Origin: Tabrizicola sp.
Lineage (GTDB): Bacteria; Pseudomonadota; Alphaproteobacteria; Rhodobacterales; Rhodobacteraceae
Direction of reading: 5' to 3'
Length of the DNA stretch: 64,000 bases
NCBI RefSeq assembly: GCF_022842145.1
Contig: NZ_JALHQD010000011.1
Coordinates: 62,001-126,000 of the forward strand
Within the stretch, counting starts at the first letter, position 1. Every line of letters starts with the position of its first letter. The notes beneath the pieces are model-generated. The model worked only from the letters and a program-made list of their open reading frames with translations. It was not told the DNA's origin and did not search any database. A program made the translations under genes and the position numbers. Shown here one piece after another: positions 1 through 8,945 of the stretch.

Positions 1-265
1 CGGCCACCGTGGCGCGGGTGTTGGGTTCCTGCCGCCCGCCGCTGCGCAGTTCGACCAGCGCGTTCGGCTCCTCGGACCCGGCAGAGATCGGCCCGCGGGG
101 GCGGTGATACTTGAAGCTGCGGCCCATCAGCTTGACGCCGTTCGCCAGAAGCGCCGAGGCCAGCGTGTCGCCGGGATGGCCCTGGTACGGGATGCCGTCG
201 AAGGTAAAGCGGAGCGTCTTGGTGCGGTCGATCTGGCCGCCGGTGATCCGATTTGATTGGGTCAT
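1..265 (-). CDS. soxA: Sarcosine oxidase alpha subunit, N-terminal part (runs off left edge)
   Basis: Reverse complement reads MTQSNRITGGQIDRTKTLRFTFDGIPYQGHPGDTLASALLANGVKLMGRSFKYHRPRG..., typical SoxA N-terminus; ATGA overlap with soxD. Confidence 0.85.
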   Translation of the reverse strand, partial: MTQSNRITGGQIDRTKTLRFTFDGIPYQGHPGDTLASALLANGVKLMGRSFKYHRPRGPISAGSEEPNALVELRSGGRQEPNTRATVA

Positions 266-546
266 TTGCTGCGTCCCCGGCTGCGGGCCACATCGCGGGC
301 GAGTTCGACCTTGGTGATCTCGTGCGTCACGGTATTGCGGGTGATCACCAGCCAGGAGCGGTCTCCCTGTTCGTGGTACCACAGCTCCTGGTGCTCACCC
401 GCCGGGTTGGTCCGCTGATAAAGATATTCGTGGAAGACCTCGACCCCAGCGGTCATGCCGTCGGGGCGGTCGATCAGATTGGCATCGCCGAGATAGACGA
501 ATTCCTGCGCGTCACGGGGGCCGAGGATCGGATGGTGAATGATCAT
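262..546 (-). CDS. soxD: Sarcosine oxidase delta subunit
   Basis: 94-aa ORF (MIIHHPILGPRDAQEFVYLGDANLIDRP...) with SoxD hallmark residues, between soxB and soxA. Confidence 0.9.
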   Translation of the reverse strand: MIIHHPILGPRDAQEFVYLGDANLIDRPDGMTAGVEVFHEYLYQRTNPAGEHQELWYHEQGDRSWLVITRNTVTHEITKVELARDVARSRGRSK

Positions 547-559
547 TCGCGAATTTCCG

Positions 560-1810
560 TCAATGCAGGTTCGGCTGGGCGCCCTGGCCCTTTTCGTCGA
601 TCATCAGTCCCTTGTGGAACCGGTCGAAACGGTAGGCCGTGGCGGTCTTATGGGGTTCATCCTTGGCCAAGAGGTGCGCGAAGGCCCAGCCCGAGGCCGG
701 GGTGGCCTTGAAGCCGCCGTAGCACCAGCCGCCGTTGAAATACAGGCCCTCGACATGGGTCTTGTCGATGATGGGCGAGCCGTCCATCGACATGTCCATG
801 ATCCCGCCCCAGCTGCGCAGCAGGCGGACACGGCCGATGGCGGGCATCAGCGCCATACCGCCCTCGGCAACGTCCTCGATCACCGGCAGGTTGCCGCGTT
901 GGGCGTAGGAGTTGTAGCCGTCGATGTCGCCGCCGAAGACTAGGCCGCCCTTGTCGGACTGGCTGACGTAGAAGTGGCCAGCGCCGAAGGTCATCACGCC
1001 GTCGATCAGGGGTTTCAGGCCCTCGGAGACGAAGGCTTGCAGCACGTGGGATTCAATGGGCAGGCGCATTCCGGCATGGGCCATGACCTTCGAGGACGAT
1101 CCCGCCACCGCCACGCCGACCTTCTTCGCGCCGATGAAGCCCCGCGTCGTTTCGACCCCCCGGATGCGGCCGTTCTCGATCCGCATGCCGGTGACTTCGC
1201 AGTTCTGGATCAGATCGACCCCGCGCCGGTCGGCGCCCCGCGCATAGCCCCAGGCCACCGCGTCATGCCGCACCGTGCCGCCGCGCGGCTGCATCAGGGC
1301 GCCCTTGATCGGGAAGCGGGCGTTGTCGAAGTTCAGCCAGGGGTACATCTGGCGGACGTCTTCACGCGACAAAAGCCGCGCATCCGCGCCGTGCATCATC
1401 ATCGCATTGCCGCGCCGGGTGGCCGCGTCGCGCTGCGCGTCGGTGTGGATCAGGTTGATGATCCCGCGCTGGCTTACCATGGCGTTGTAGTTGAAGTCCT
1501 GCTCCAGCCCCTCCCAGAGCTTCAGCGAGAATTCGTAGAACGGTTCGTTTCCGTCCAGAAGGTAGTTCGACCTGATGATCGTGGTGTTGCGGCCCACGTT
1601 ACCGCCGCCGAGGTAGCCTTTTTCCAGCACCGCGATGCGGGCCTGGCCGAATTCCTTGGCAAGGTAATAGGCCGTGGCAAGCCCGTGGCCGCCACCGCCG
1701 ATGATGATGTAGTCGTATTCGGCTTGGGGTGTGGGGTCGCGCCAGACGGGTTTCCAGCCTTTATGGCCGGTCAGTGCCTCGGCGATCACGCGAAATCCGG
1801 AATAGCGCAC
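560..1810 (-). CDS. soxB: Sarcosine oxidase beta subunit
   Basis: FAD Rossmann motif YDYIIIGGGGHGLATAYYLA and SoxB-like length; GTG start at 1810 preceded by AGGAG. Confidence 0.93.
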   Translation of the reverse strand: MRYSGFRVIAEALTGHKGWKPVWRDPTPQAEYDYIIIGGGGHGLATAYYLAKEFGQARIAVLEKGYLGGGNVGRNTTIIRSNYLLDGNEPFYEFSLKLWEGLEQDFNYNAMVSQRGIINLIHTDAQRDAATRRGNAMMMHGADARLLSREDVRQMYPWLNFDNARFPIKGALMQPRGGTVRHDAVAWGYARGADRRGVDLIQNCEVTGMRIENGRIRGVETTRGFIGAKKVGVAVAGSSSKVMAHAGMRLPIESHVLQAFVSEGLKPLIDGVMTFGAGHFYVSQSDKGGLVFGGDIDGYNSYAQRGNLPVIEDVAEGGMALMPAIGRVRLLRSWGGIMDMSMDGSPIIDKTHVEGLYFNGGWCYGGFKATPASGWAFAHLLAKDEPHKTATAYRFDRFHKGLMIDEKGQGAQPNLH

Positions 1811-1916
1811 GTCGGTTCTCCTGCTTCCCACGGTTCTAGGCCCGTCGGGTCACAGGAAGCCATCGCTTTTCGCCACCTCCACCGCCGTTTTCGCCACGGC
1901 GCGTGATCGTGAGGGG

Positions 1917-2039
1917 TCAGGGGGCGACGGCAGCCTCAACCGCGGCGAAGGGCGACCAGCCGACGGGGATAGCGGAGACTTGCTCCTGCGCCCAAGCAAA
2001 CAGGACAAGGATCGTGGTGGTGGAGAGAAGCAACTGCAT
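1917..2039 (-). CDS. Possible 40-aa small membrane/secreted protein
   Basis: ORF MQLLLSTTTILVLFAWAQEQVSAIPVGWSPFAAVEAAVAP with hydrophobic N-terminus; weak RBS; upstream of soxB. Confidence 0.25.
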   Translation of the reverse strand: MQLLLSTTTILVLFAWAQEQVSAIPVGWSPFAAVEAAVAP

Positions 2040-2192
2040 GGCGGACCTCGGGACGGTGTGTTCACGTCCTGTTCTGCCTGATTCTGCCTACCAACCAGTT
2101 AACCATGCGCCCGCGTCGGACTTTACAATTTGGTAGGGAATGCCCATCATCCTTCGCATTCGGTAGTGACTATCTTTCAGGGTCCTCACCTT

Positions 2193-2227
2193 GAAAACGA
2201 CCCGGCGAAGGTGCAACTCCGCCGGGT
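2193..2227 (-). terminator. Probable intrinsic terminator downstream of smc/small ORF
   Basis: Inverted repeat acccggcg...cgccgggt; on the minus strand followed by CGTTTTC. Confidence 0.55.
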
Positions 2228-2243
2228 CTCCTTCATTTCAGGG

Positions 2244-2306
2244 TCAGGCCCAGATCAGAAGGCGGATGATGCCGATCAACAGCGTTGCCGCCGCGATCCA
2301 CACCAT
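2244..2306 (-). CDS. Possible 20-aa transmembrane peptide
   Basis: MVWIAAATLLIGIIRLLIWA; upstream codons continue in frame (HYRKW) to a TAG; see finding. Confidence 0.3.
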   Translation of the reverse strand: MVWIAAATLLIGIIRLLIWA

Positions 2307-2419
2307 CCACTTTCGATAGTGCTATTCCTCCAGTTTCCTCACCTCCGTTCACCGCAAGGGTTTGCGGCGGGACCAGGGGTAAGGCTGGATGGTTAACCAA
2401 CCTATACCGTGTCGGCTCC

Positions 2420-5400
2420 TTAAGCGACCAGCGCCTCGGCCTTCTTCAGGTCGACGGAGACCAGCTGCGAAACCCCCTGTTCCTGCATCGTCACGCCGAA
2501 CAACCGGTCCATCCGGGCCATCGTCACGGCGTGGTGGGTGATGATCAGGAAGCGCGTTTCGGTGCGGCGGGTCATCTCGTCCAGAAGGTCGCAGAAGCGG
2601 GTCACGTTGGCGTCGTCCAGGGGCGCGTCGACCTCGTCCAGCACGCAGATGGGGGCGGGGTTGGCCAGGAAGACGCCGAAGATCAGCGCCAGCGCGGTCA
2701 GGGTCTGCTCGCCGCCCGACAGAAGACTGAGCGTTGCCAGTTTTTTCCCCGGCGGCTGGCAAAGGATCTCCAGACCGGCTTCCAGTGGATCGTCGGATTC
2801 GACCAGCACCAGACGCGCTTCTCCGCCACCGAAAAGGTGGGTGAAGAGGGTCGAGAAGTTCGCATTCACCTGCTCGAAGGCGGTCAGCAGGCGCTCGCGG
2901 CCCTCCTTGTTCAGGCCCGCGATCCCGGCGCGGAGCTTCTTGACCGCTTCTTCCAGGTCCGCCTTCTCCCCCGCCAGCGCGTCATATTCCGCCTCGACGG
3001 TCTTGGCGTCCTCTTCAGCCCGCAGGTTCACCGCGCCCAAAGCCTCCCGCTGGCGCTTCAGGCGGCCGACGTCCTGGTCCAGCGTCTCGGCATCGGGCAT
3101 CTTGTCGGGGTCGGTGCGCAGGCTGGCCAGAAGCTCGTCGGGAGTGCGGTCGTCCTCCTCGGCGATGCGTTCCGCGGCCAGGGCGACACCCTCACGCGCG
3201 GCATCCAGCCGGGCCTCGGCCCGTGCGCGGGTTTCGCGAGCCTCACCGGCCTGCCGTTCGGCCTCGCGCTCGGCCATCGATGCGTCACGCAGGGCCCCTT
3301 CGGCGTCGGCCAGCGCATCGGCGGCCTTGCGGCGGCGGTCCTCGGCATCGGCGATGGCATCGACCAGCTCGTCGCGCTTGGCGGCGATCTCTTCGGGGGC
3401 CAGCATCGCTTCGGCCAGTTCCTCTTGGGTTTCGGCACGGCGTTCGGTCAGCTCTTCCGTCCGCTTCGAAGCCGTCTCCAGCCGGTGCTTCCAGCCTGAC
3501 AGTTCCTTAACCGCTTCCTGCCGCCGCCGGACGCGGGCCTCGCCCTCGCGCCGCACTTCGTCCTGGGACGAACGCCGGGTCATCATGGTGATCCGCGCCG
3601 CCTCGACGGTTATCTTCGCAGCCTCGACCGCCCCCCGCGCGGAATCCAGATCGCCAAGCTCGGCCACCGCCGCCTCGGCCTCTTTCAGCCGGGCGCGGGC
3701 CCCCATTGCCTCGTCCTCGAACCGGCTGACCGCCAGCCTTGCGGCTTCCAGCTTGCCCCCGGTGATGGAGCGGTCGGCTTCGGCGCGGGCAAGCGCACGG
3801 TTCGCTTCGGCCAGCCGCGCATCCGCCGCGCGCCGCGCATCCCGGGCCCGCTGGTCTGCCGTTGCCAGTTCCGCCAGCCGCGCCTGCAGCGCCTCATGCG
3901 CCTGACGGGCACCCTCGGCCCGGGCCGCCACGTCCTCCAGGTCCCGCTTCAGCTGCACCAGGCGGTTCAACTGCTGAAGCCGCAACGCCGCCGCAGAGGG
4001 GGCGTCCTCGGCCCCCGCGCGGAACCCGTCCCAGCGCCAGAGATCGCCCTCGATACTGACCAGCCGCTGACCGGGCCGCAGGCCGGATTGCAAGGCGAAG
4101 CCCTGTTCGCGGGTGACAAACCCGATCTGCGACAAGCGCCGCGCAAGGACTGCCGGAGCGGTCACATGCGCCGCCAAGGGCTTGGCCCCGGCTGGCAAAG
4201 GCTGCGTATCGCCATAGGGCGCCAGCACCGCCCAGCCGGACCGGGCCCCGGCATCGACCTCGGGCGCGCGGAGGTCGTCGGCCAGTGCCGCGCCAATTGC
4301 CTTCTCGAAGCCGGACTCCACCTCCAGCCGGTCCAGAAGCTGATGCCCGGCCTGCGATTCCCGTTCCACCAGACGCGCCAGGGCGGCCACTTCGGCCCGC
4401 AGGGCATTGGCCTCGCCCTCGGCCGAGGACCGCGCCGCCCGTGCCTCGGCCTCGCGGCCCTGCGTTTCGCCCCGCGCAACTTCGGCCGCTTCCAGCGCTG
4501 CTTCGGTCGCCTCGCCCTCGGCCAGCGCGGCTTCCTGCGCTTCTTCGGCGGCCTCGAAGGCCTCTCCGGCGGCTTCCAGCGCACCGGCCGCAGAGGCCAC
4601 GGCCTCGCGCGCCGTGGCGGCCTGATCCTCGGCCCGATCCAGCACCGACCGGGTATCCGCCAGCATCCGCTGCGTCGACTGGTGCCGGGCGGCAAGGCGT
4701 GCGGCATCTTCGGTCACTTCGGACAGCGAGGCCTCGCGTTCCGCCAGCACCGCGCCCGCTTCCCGCGCGGCTTCCACCGCCTCGGCCAGCTTTTCCTCGT
4801 GCCCGTCGTGGGCGCGGGCCAGCTGCTCGATCTCCCACTCCAGCCGCTCGATCACCTCACCGGCGTCGCGGTTCAGGCCCGCCTCGCGCTCCATGTCGCG
4901 GGTCAGCTGGTCGATCCGGCCGCGCAAGGCGTCGATCTGCGCCAGCGCGCGGGCCTCCTGGTCGCCCAGCGCGTCGCGTTGCAGGACAAGACGCTGCAGG
5001 ATGGCCGCCGCGATGGCCTCCTCCTCGCGCTTCGGCGGCAGCGCGTCCTCGGCAGTCTCGCGCGCCTTTCCGGCCCCGCGGGACGCCGCCTCGGCCTGAC
5101 TTTGGGCGATCAGACGTTCGCGCAGCGCAGCTTCCGCCTGCGACCGCGCCTCATCCGCCTCGCGCCAGCGCCGCCACAGAAGCATCCCCTCGGACTTCCG
5201 CAGTTCCTCGGAAATCTCGCGATACCGCGCCGCCTGCTTGGCTTGCCGGGTCAGGACCGACAACTGCTGCGCCAGGTTCTCCAGCACGTCATCGACGCGC
5301 AGAAGGTTCTGCTCTGTGCCGGCCAGCTTCAGTTCCGCCTCATGCCGCCGCGCGTAAAGCCCGCTGATCCCGGCGGCTTCTTCCAGCACCCGGCGGCGGG

Positions 5401-5875
5401 CCTTGGGCTTGGCGTTGATCAGTTCCGAAATCTGCCCCTGCCGCACCAAAGCCGGGCTGTGCGAGCCGGTGGAGGCGTCGGCGAACAGCATCTGCACGTC
5501 GCGGGCGCGGATGTCCTTGGCGTTGCAACGATAGGCCGAGCCCGCGTCCCGGGTGATGCGGCGGACAATCTCGATCTGGTCGGCGTCGTTGAAGCCCGAG
5601 GGGGCCAGCCGGTCCTGGTTGTCCATCACCAGCGCGACCTCGGCAAAGTGCCGGGCCCCCCGCGTCGCGGCCCCGTTGAAGATCACGTCCTCCATCCCGC
5701 CACCGCGCATCGCGCTGGGACGGTTCTCGCCCATGACCCAGCGCAGGGCTTCCAGAAGGTTGGACTTGCCGCAGCCATTCGGGCCAACCACGCCGGTCAG
5801 CCCCTCGTGGATCACCAGATCCGTGGGGTCGACAAAGCTTTTGAAGCCGTTGAGACGCAGTTTGGTCAGGCGCAC
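2420..5875 (-). CDS. smc: Chromosome segregation protein SMC
   Basis: 1151 aa; Walker A GPNGCGKSNLLEALRWVMGE, coiled coils, signature LLSGGEQTLTALALIF, Walker B VLDEVDAPLDDANV. Confidence 0.97.
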   Translation of the reverse strand: MRLTKLRLNGFKSFVDPTDLVIHEGLTGVVGPNGCGKSNLLEALRWVMGENRPSAMRGGGMEDVIFNGAATRGARHFAEVALVMDNQDRLAPSGFNDADQIEIVRRITRDAGSAYRCNAKDIRARDVQMLFADASTGSHSPALVRQGQISELINAKPKARRRVLEEAAGISGLYARRHEAELKLAGTEQNLLRVDDVLENLAQQLSVLTRQAKQAARYREISEELRKSEGMLLWRRWREADEARSQAEAALRERLIAQSQAEAASRGAGKARETAEDALPPKREEEAIAAAILQRLVLQRDALGDQEARALAQIDALRGRIDQLTRDMEREAGLNRDAGEVIERLEWEIEQLARAHDGHEEKLAEAVEAAREAGAVLAEREASLSEVTEDAARLAARHQSTQRMLADTRSVLDRAEDQAATAREAVASAAGALEAAGEAFEAAEEAQEAALAEGEATEAALEAAEVARGETQGREAEARAARSSAEGEANALRAEVAALARLVERESQAGHQLLDRLEVESGFEKAIGAALADDLRAPEVDAGARSGWAVLAPYGDTQPLPAGAKPLAAHVTAPAVLARRLSQIGFVTREQGFALQSGLRPGQRLVSIEGDLWRWDGFRAGAEDAPSAAALRLQQLNRLVQLKRDLEDVAARAEGARQAHEALQARLAELATADQRARDARRAADARLAEANRALARAEADRSITGGKLEAARLAVSRFEDEAMGARARLKEAEAAVAELGDLDSARGAVEAAKITVEAARITMMTRRSSQDEVRREGEARVRRRQEAVKELSGWKHRLETASKRTEELTERRAETQEELAEAMLAPEEIAAKRDELVDAIADAEDRRRKAADALADAEGALRDASMAEREAERQAGEARETRARAEARLDAAREGVALAAERIAEEDDRTPDELLASLRTDPDKMPDAETLDQDVGRLKRQREALGAVNLRAEEDAKTVEAEYDALAGEKADLEEAVKKLRAGIAGLNKEGRERLLTAFEQVNANFSTLFTHLFGGGEARLVLVESDDPLEAGLEILCQPPGKKLATLSLLSGGEQTLTALALIFGVFLANPAPICVLDEVDAPLDDANVTRFCDLLDEMTRRTETRFLIITHHAVTMARMDRLFGVTMQEQGVSQLVSVDLKKAEALVA

Positions 5876-6015
5876 GGGGACACTTCCGAGTCGGGTGCGG
5901 GATGTTCCCGCCGGGACCGGCAGGAGTCAACCCGGACCCCCCGCATATGGGCGGTCCTTGCCCCGTTATCCCCAAGATGTTGCGGTTCCTTCTGTCCCGC
6001 GGATGCGCCGTTGGC

Positions 6016-6032
6016 GGGGCCTCGATGGCCCC
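6016..6032 (-). terminator. GC-rich hairpin after dnaE2
   Basis: ggggcc-tcgat-ggcccc directly downstream of the dnaE2 stop; no strong U-tract. Confidence 0.3.
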
Positions 6033-6049
6033 GACGACGGCTCCCCCGT

Positions 6050-8890
6050 TCAGGCAGCGTCCAGCCAGGGTCGCAGCAGCGCCATCGGATGGGCGCGCAG
6101 GGTCAGGCGCATGGCAACGTAATCCTCCACCACCGCCTCGCCCGTGGTCATCTCGCGGAAGCGGACGGCGGGTTCAACGATCCCCTCGCCCTCGATGTCG
6201 TTGGCAAACAGAGGGAGCGGGGAGTCCTTGGCCAGCGCCGCCGAAGCCCAAAGCGCATCGCGGCGGCCAAGGCCCAGCGCGGCGAAGACATCGGCCTCGG
6301 CCAGTCGGCTTAGCGTCGCGGGGCCGACCCCGGCCCGGCGCCAGACATCCTCGACCGTCAGGTAGCCGTTCCCGCGCGCCCCGGTGATCCAGCGGGCCTC
6401 CTCCTCGGCGATGCCCTTGATCTGCCGGAAGCCAAGGCGCAGCGCCAGTTCCGGGGCCTTGCCGGCGCGGTTCAGCCATTCCATCCGGTTGTCCCAATGG
6501 CTGGACTGGATGCAGGGCGGCAGGACGGTGACGCCATGTTCCCGTGCGTCGCGGACGATCTGGGCCGGGGCGTAGAAGCCCATCGGCTGGGAATTCAGCA
6601 GCGCACAGGCAAAGATGCCGGGATGATGCCGCTTGATCCAGGCCGAGGCATAGACCAGCAGCGCAAAGCTGGCGGCGTGGCTTTCGGGGAAGCCGTAGCT
6701 GCCGAACCCTTCGATCTGCGCGAAACAGCGCCGGGCAAAGTCCTCGTCATAGCCCTTGGCCAGCATCCCCCCGATGAACCGGTCGCTGAATTCGCTGACG
6801 TTGCCATGCTTCTTGAACGTAGCCAAAGACCGCCGCAGCCGGTCCGCCTCGTCGGGGCTGAACCCCGCGCCGACGATGGCGATCTGCATCGCCTGTTCCT
6901 GGAACAGGGGCACCCCCAACGTCTTGCCCAGCACCTTTCCCAGCTCGTCCGAGGGGAAGCTGACCTGCTCCTGCCCATTCCGCCGCCGCAGGAACGGGTG
7001 CACCATATCCCCTTGGATCGGCCCCGGCCGGATGATCGCCACCTGGATCACCAGGTCATAAAAGCACTTCGGCTTCATCCGCGGCAGAAAGTTCATCTGC
7101 GCCCGGCTTTCCACCTGGAACACGCCAAGGCTATCGGCCCGGCAAAGCATCCGGTAGGTCTCGGCATCCTCGGGCGGAAGGGTGGCAAGCGAGAACCGCT
7201 GGTGGTGGTGCTTGTCCAGAAGGTCGAAGGCCTTGCGGATGCAGGACAGCATTCCCAGCGCCAGGATATCCACCTTCAGGATCTTCAGCGTGTCGATGTC
7301 GTCCTTGTCCCAGGGGATGACCGTCCGGTCCTCCATCGTGGCGTTTTCCACCGGGCACAACTCATCCAGCCGGCCCTCGGTGATGATGAACCCGCCGACG
7401 TGCTGCGACAGATGCCGGGGAAAGCCCTGGATCTCGTCGATCAGCTGCATGGTCTGGGTCAGCCGGTGGTCGGTCGGGTCCAGCCCGATCTCCTTCAGCC
7501 GCGTCTCGGTCACCGCCCCAGGCCCGCCCCAGCCCCAGATCTGGCTGGACATGGCGGCCAGCGTATCCTCCGACAGGCCCATCGCCCGCCCCACCTCGCG
7601 CACCGCGCGCTTGCCGCGATAGTGGATCACCGTGGCGCACAGCCCCGCCCGGTGGCGGCCGTAGCGTTCGTAGATGTGCTGGATCACCTCTTCCCGCCGC
7701 TCATGCTCGAAATCGACGTCGATGTCCGGCGGCTCATTCCGCGCTTCCGAAATGAACCGCTCGAACACCATCGTCCCGATTTCCGGCGACACCGAGGTCA
7801 CGCCCAGCGCGTAGCACACGACCGAATTCGCCGCCGAGCCCCGCCCCTGACACAGGATGCCGCGCTGGCGGGCGAAGGCCACGATGTCGTGGACGGTCAG
7901 GAAATAAGGCTCGTACCGCAGCTTGCCGATCAGCGCCAATTCATGCGCCATCTGCGCCCGCGCCCGGTCCGGGGGGCCTTCGGGATAGCGCCACTCCAGC
8001 CCCGCCTCGGCCAGCCGCGCCAATCGCTCAGCCGCGGTTTCGCCCCCCGAAACCTCGGACGGATATTCATACTGCAACTCGTCCAGCGAGAACGCCGCCC
8101 GCGCCGCCACCTCCCCCGCGCGCAAAACCGCCGCCTCGTGCCCGGCAAACAACCGCAGCATCTCGGCCTCCGACCGCAAGCGCCCCTCGTTGTTCGGCAA
8201 GGCCTTGCGGCCCAGCTTGTCCACCGGCACCCCCAGCCGGATCGCCGTCAGCACATCCGCCAACCGCCGCCGCCGCCCGTGGTGCAAGGACGGAAGCGCC
8301 GTCGCCACCACCGGCACGCCCAGCGCCCCCGCCGCCTTCGTCAACCGCTGGAACCGTCCCTGATCCTGCCCGTCATAGCGCGGCGCCATCCCCAGGCTCA
8401 CCTGCCCCGGAAACCGCGCCGCCAGCCGGACGACATGGGCGCGCCAAAGCCGCGCCTCCATCGCCTCGCCCACCGCCGCCAGAGTCAACCGCTGGTCGGG
8501 GGGCAGGACCAGAAGCTCCATCCCGTCGCCCCACTCCAGGAGGTCCGCCAGTTCCAGCCGACACTCCCCCTTCACCACCCGCAACCGGCCCCGGCTCAGA
8601 AGCCGCGACAGCCGCCCCCACCCGGCCCGGTCGCGCGGGAGACACGTCACCTGGAACCCGTCCTCCAGCACCACCCGCGCCGCCGGGATCAGCCGCACCT
8701 TCGGCCCGCCATCCCGCGCCAGTTCCCGCGATTTGGTATGCGCCCGCACGATCCCGGCGACCGAGTTCACATCGGCCACCGCAATCGCCTCCATCCCCAT
8801 CTCGGCAGCACGCAGGATCATCTCCTCGGGGTGCGAGGCCCCGGTGAGGAAGGTGAAATTCGTCAGGGCAGACAACTCGACGAAGGGCAT
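6050..8890 (-). CDS. dnaE2: Error-prone DNA polymerase III alpha subunit DnaE2 (ImuC), C-terminally truncated
   Basis: MPFVELSALTNFTFLTGASHPEEMI start, PDIDVDFEHERREEVIQHIYERYGR, RPGPIQGDMVHPFLRRRNG; ends at LRAHPMALLRPWLDAA*. Confidence 0.9.
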   Translation of the reverse strand: MPFVELSALTNFTFLTGASHPEEMILRAAEMGMEAIAVADVNSVAGIVRAHTKSRELARDGGPKVRLIPAARVVLEDGFQVTCLPRDRAGWGRLSRLLSRGRLRVVKGECRLELADLLEWGDGMELLVLPPDQRLTLAAVGEAMEARLWRAHVVRLAARFPGQVSLGMAPRYDGQDQGRFQRLTKAAGALGVPVVATALPSLHHGRRRRLADVLTAIRLGVPVDKLGRKALPNNEGRLRSEAEMLRLFAGHEAAVLRAGEVAARAAFSLDELQYEYPSEVSGGETAAERLARLAEAGLEWRYPEGPPDRARAQMAHELALIGKLRYEPYFLTVHDIVAFARQRGILCQGRGSAANSVVCYALGVTSVSPEIGTMVFERFISEARNEPPDIDVDFEHERREEVIQHIYERYGRHRAGLCATVIHYRGKRAVREVGRAMGLSEDTLAAMSSQIWGWGGPGAVTETRLKEIGLDPTDHRLTQTMQLIDEIQGFPRHLSQHVGGFIITEGRLDELCPVENATMEDRTVIPWDKDDIDTLKILKVDILALGMLSCIRKAFDLLDKHHHQRFSLATLPPEDAETYRMLCRADSLGVFQVESRAQMNFLPRMKPKCFYDLVIQVAIIRPGPIQGDMVHPFLRRRNGQEQVSFPSDELGKVLGKTLGVPLFQEQAMQIAIVGAGFSPDEADRLRRSLATFKKHGNVSEFSDRFIGGMLAKGYDEDFARRCFAQIEGFGSYGFPESHAASFALLVYASAWIKRHHPGIFACALLNSQPMGFYAPAQIVRDAREHGVTVLPPCIQSSHWDNRMEWLNRAGKAPELALRLGFRQIKGIAEEEARWITGARGNGYLTVEDVWRRAGVGPATLSRLAEADVFAALGLGRRDALWASAALAKDSPLPLFANDIEGEGIVEPAVRFREMTTGEAVVEDYVAMRLTLRAHPMALLRPWLDAA

Positions 8891-8945
8891 TGGCGGCGAC
8901 TCAGGGCATGAACAAAGGCAGAACATACTGCCACGTTCCGCCCGG

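Noticed and set aside
3896-6313. 805-aa plus-strand ORF and other long antisense ORFs over smc/dnaE2
   Set aside because: High-GC antisense shadow ORFs with Arg/Pro/Ala/Gly-rich composition; smc and dnaE2 on the opposite strand fully explain the sequence
6497-8911. 804-aa plus-strand ORF opposite dnaE2
   Set aside because: Antisense of a clear DnaE2 coding sequence, no recognisable domain
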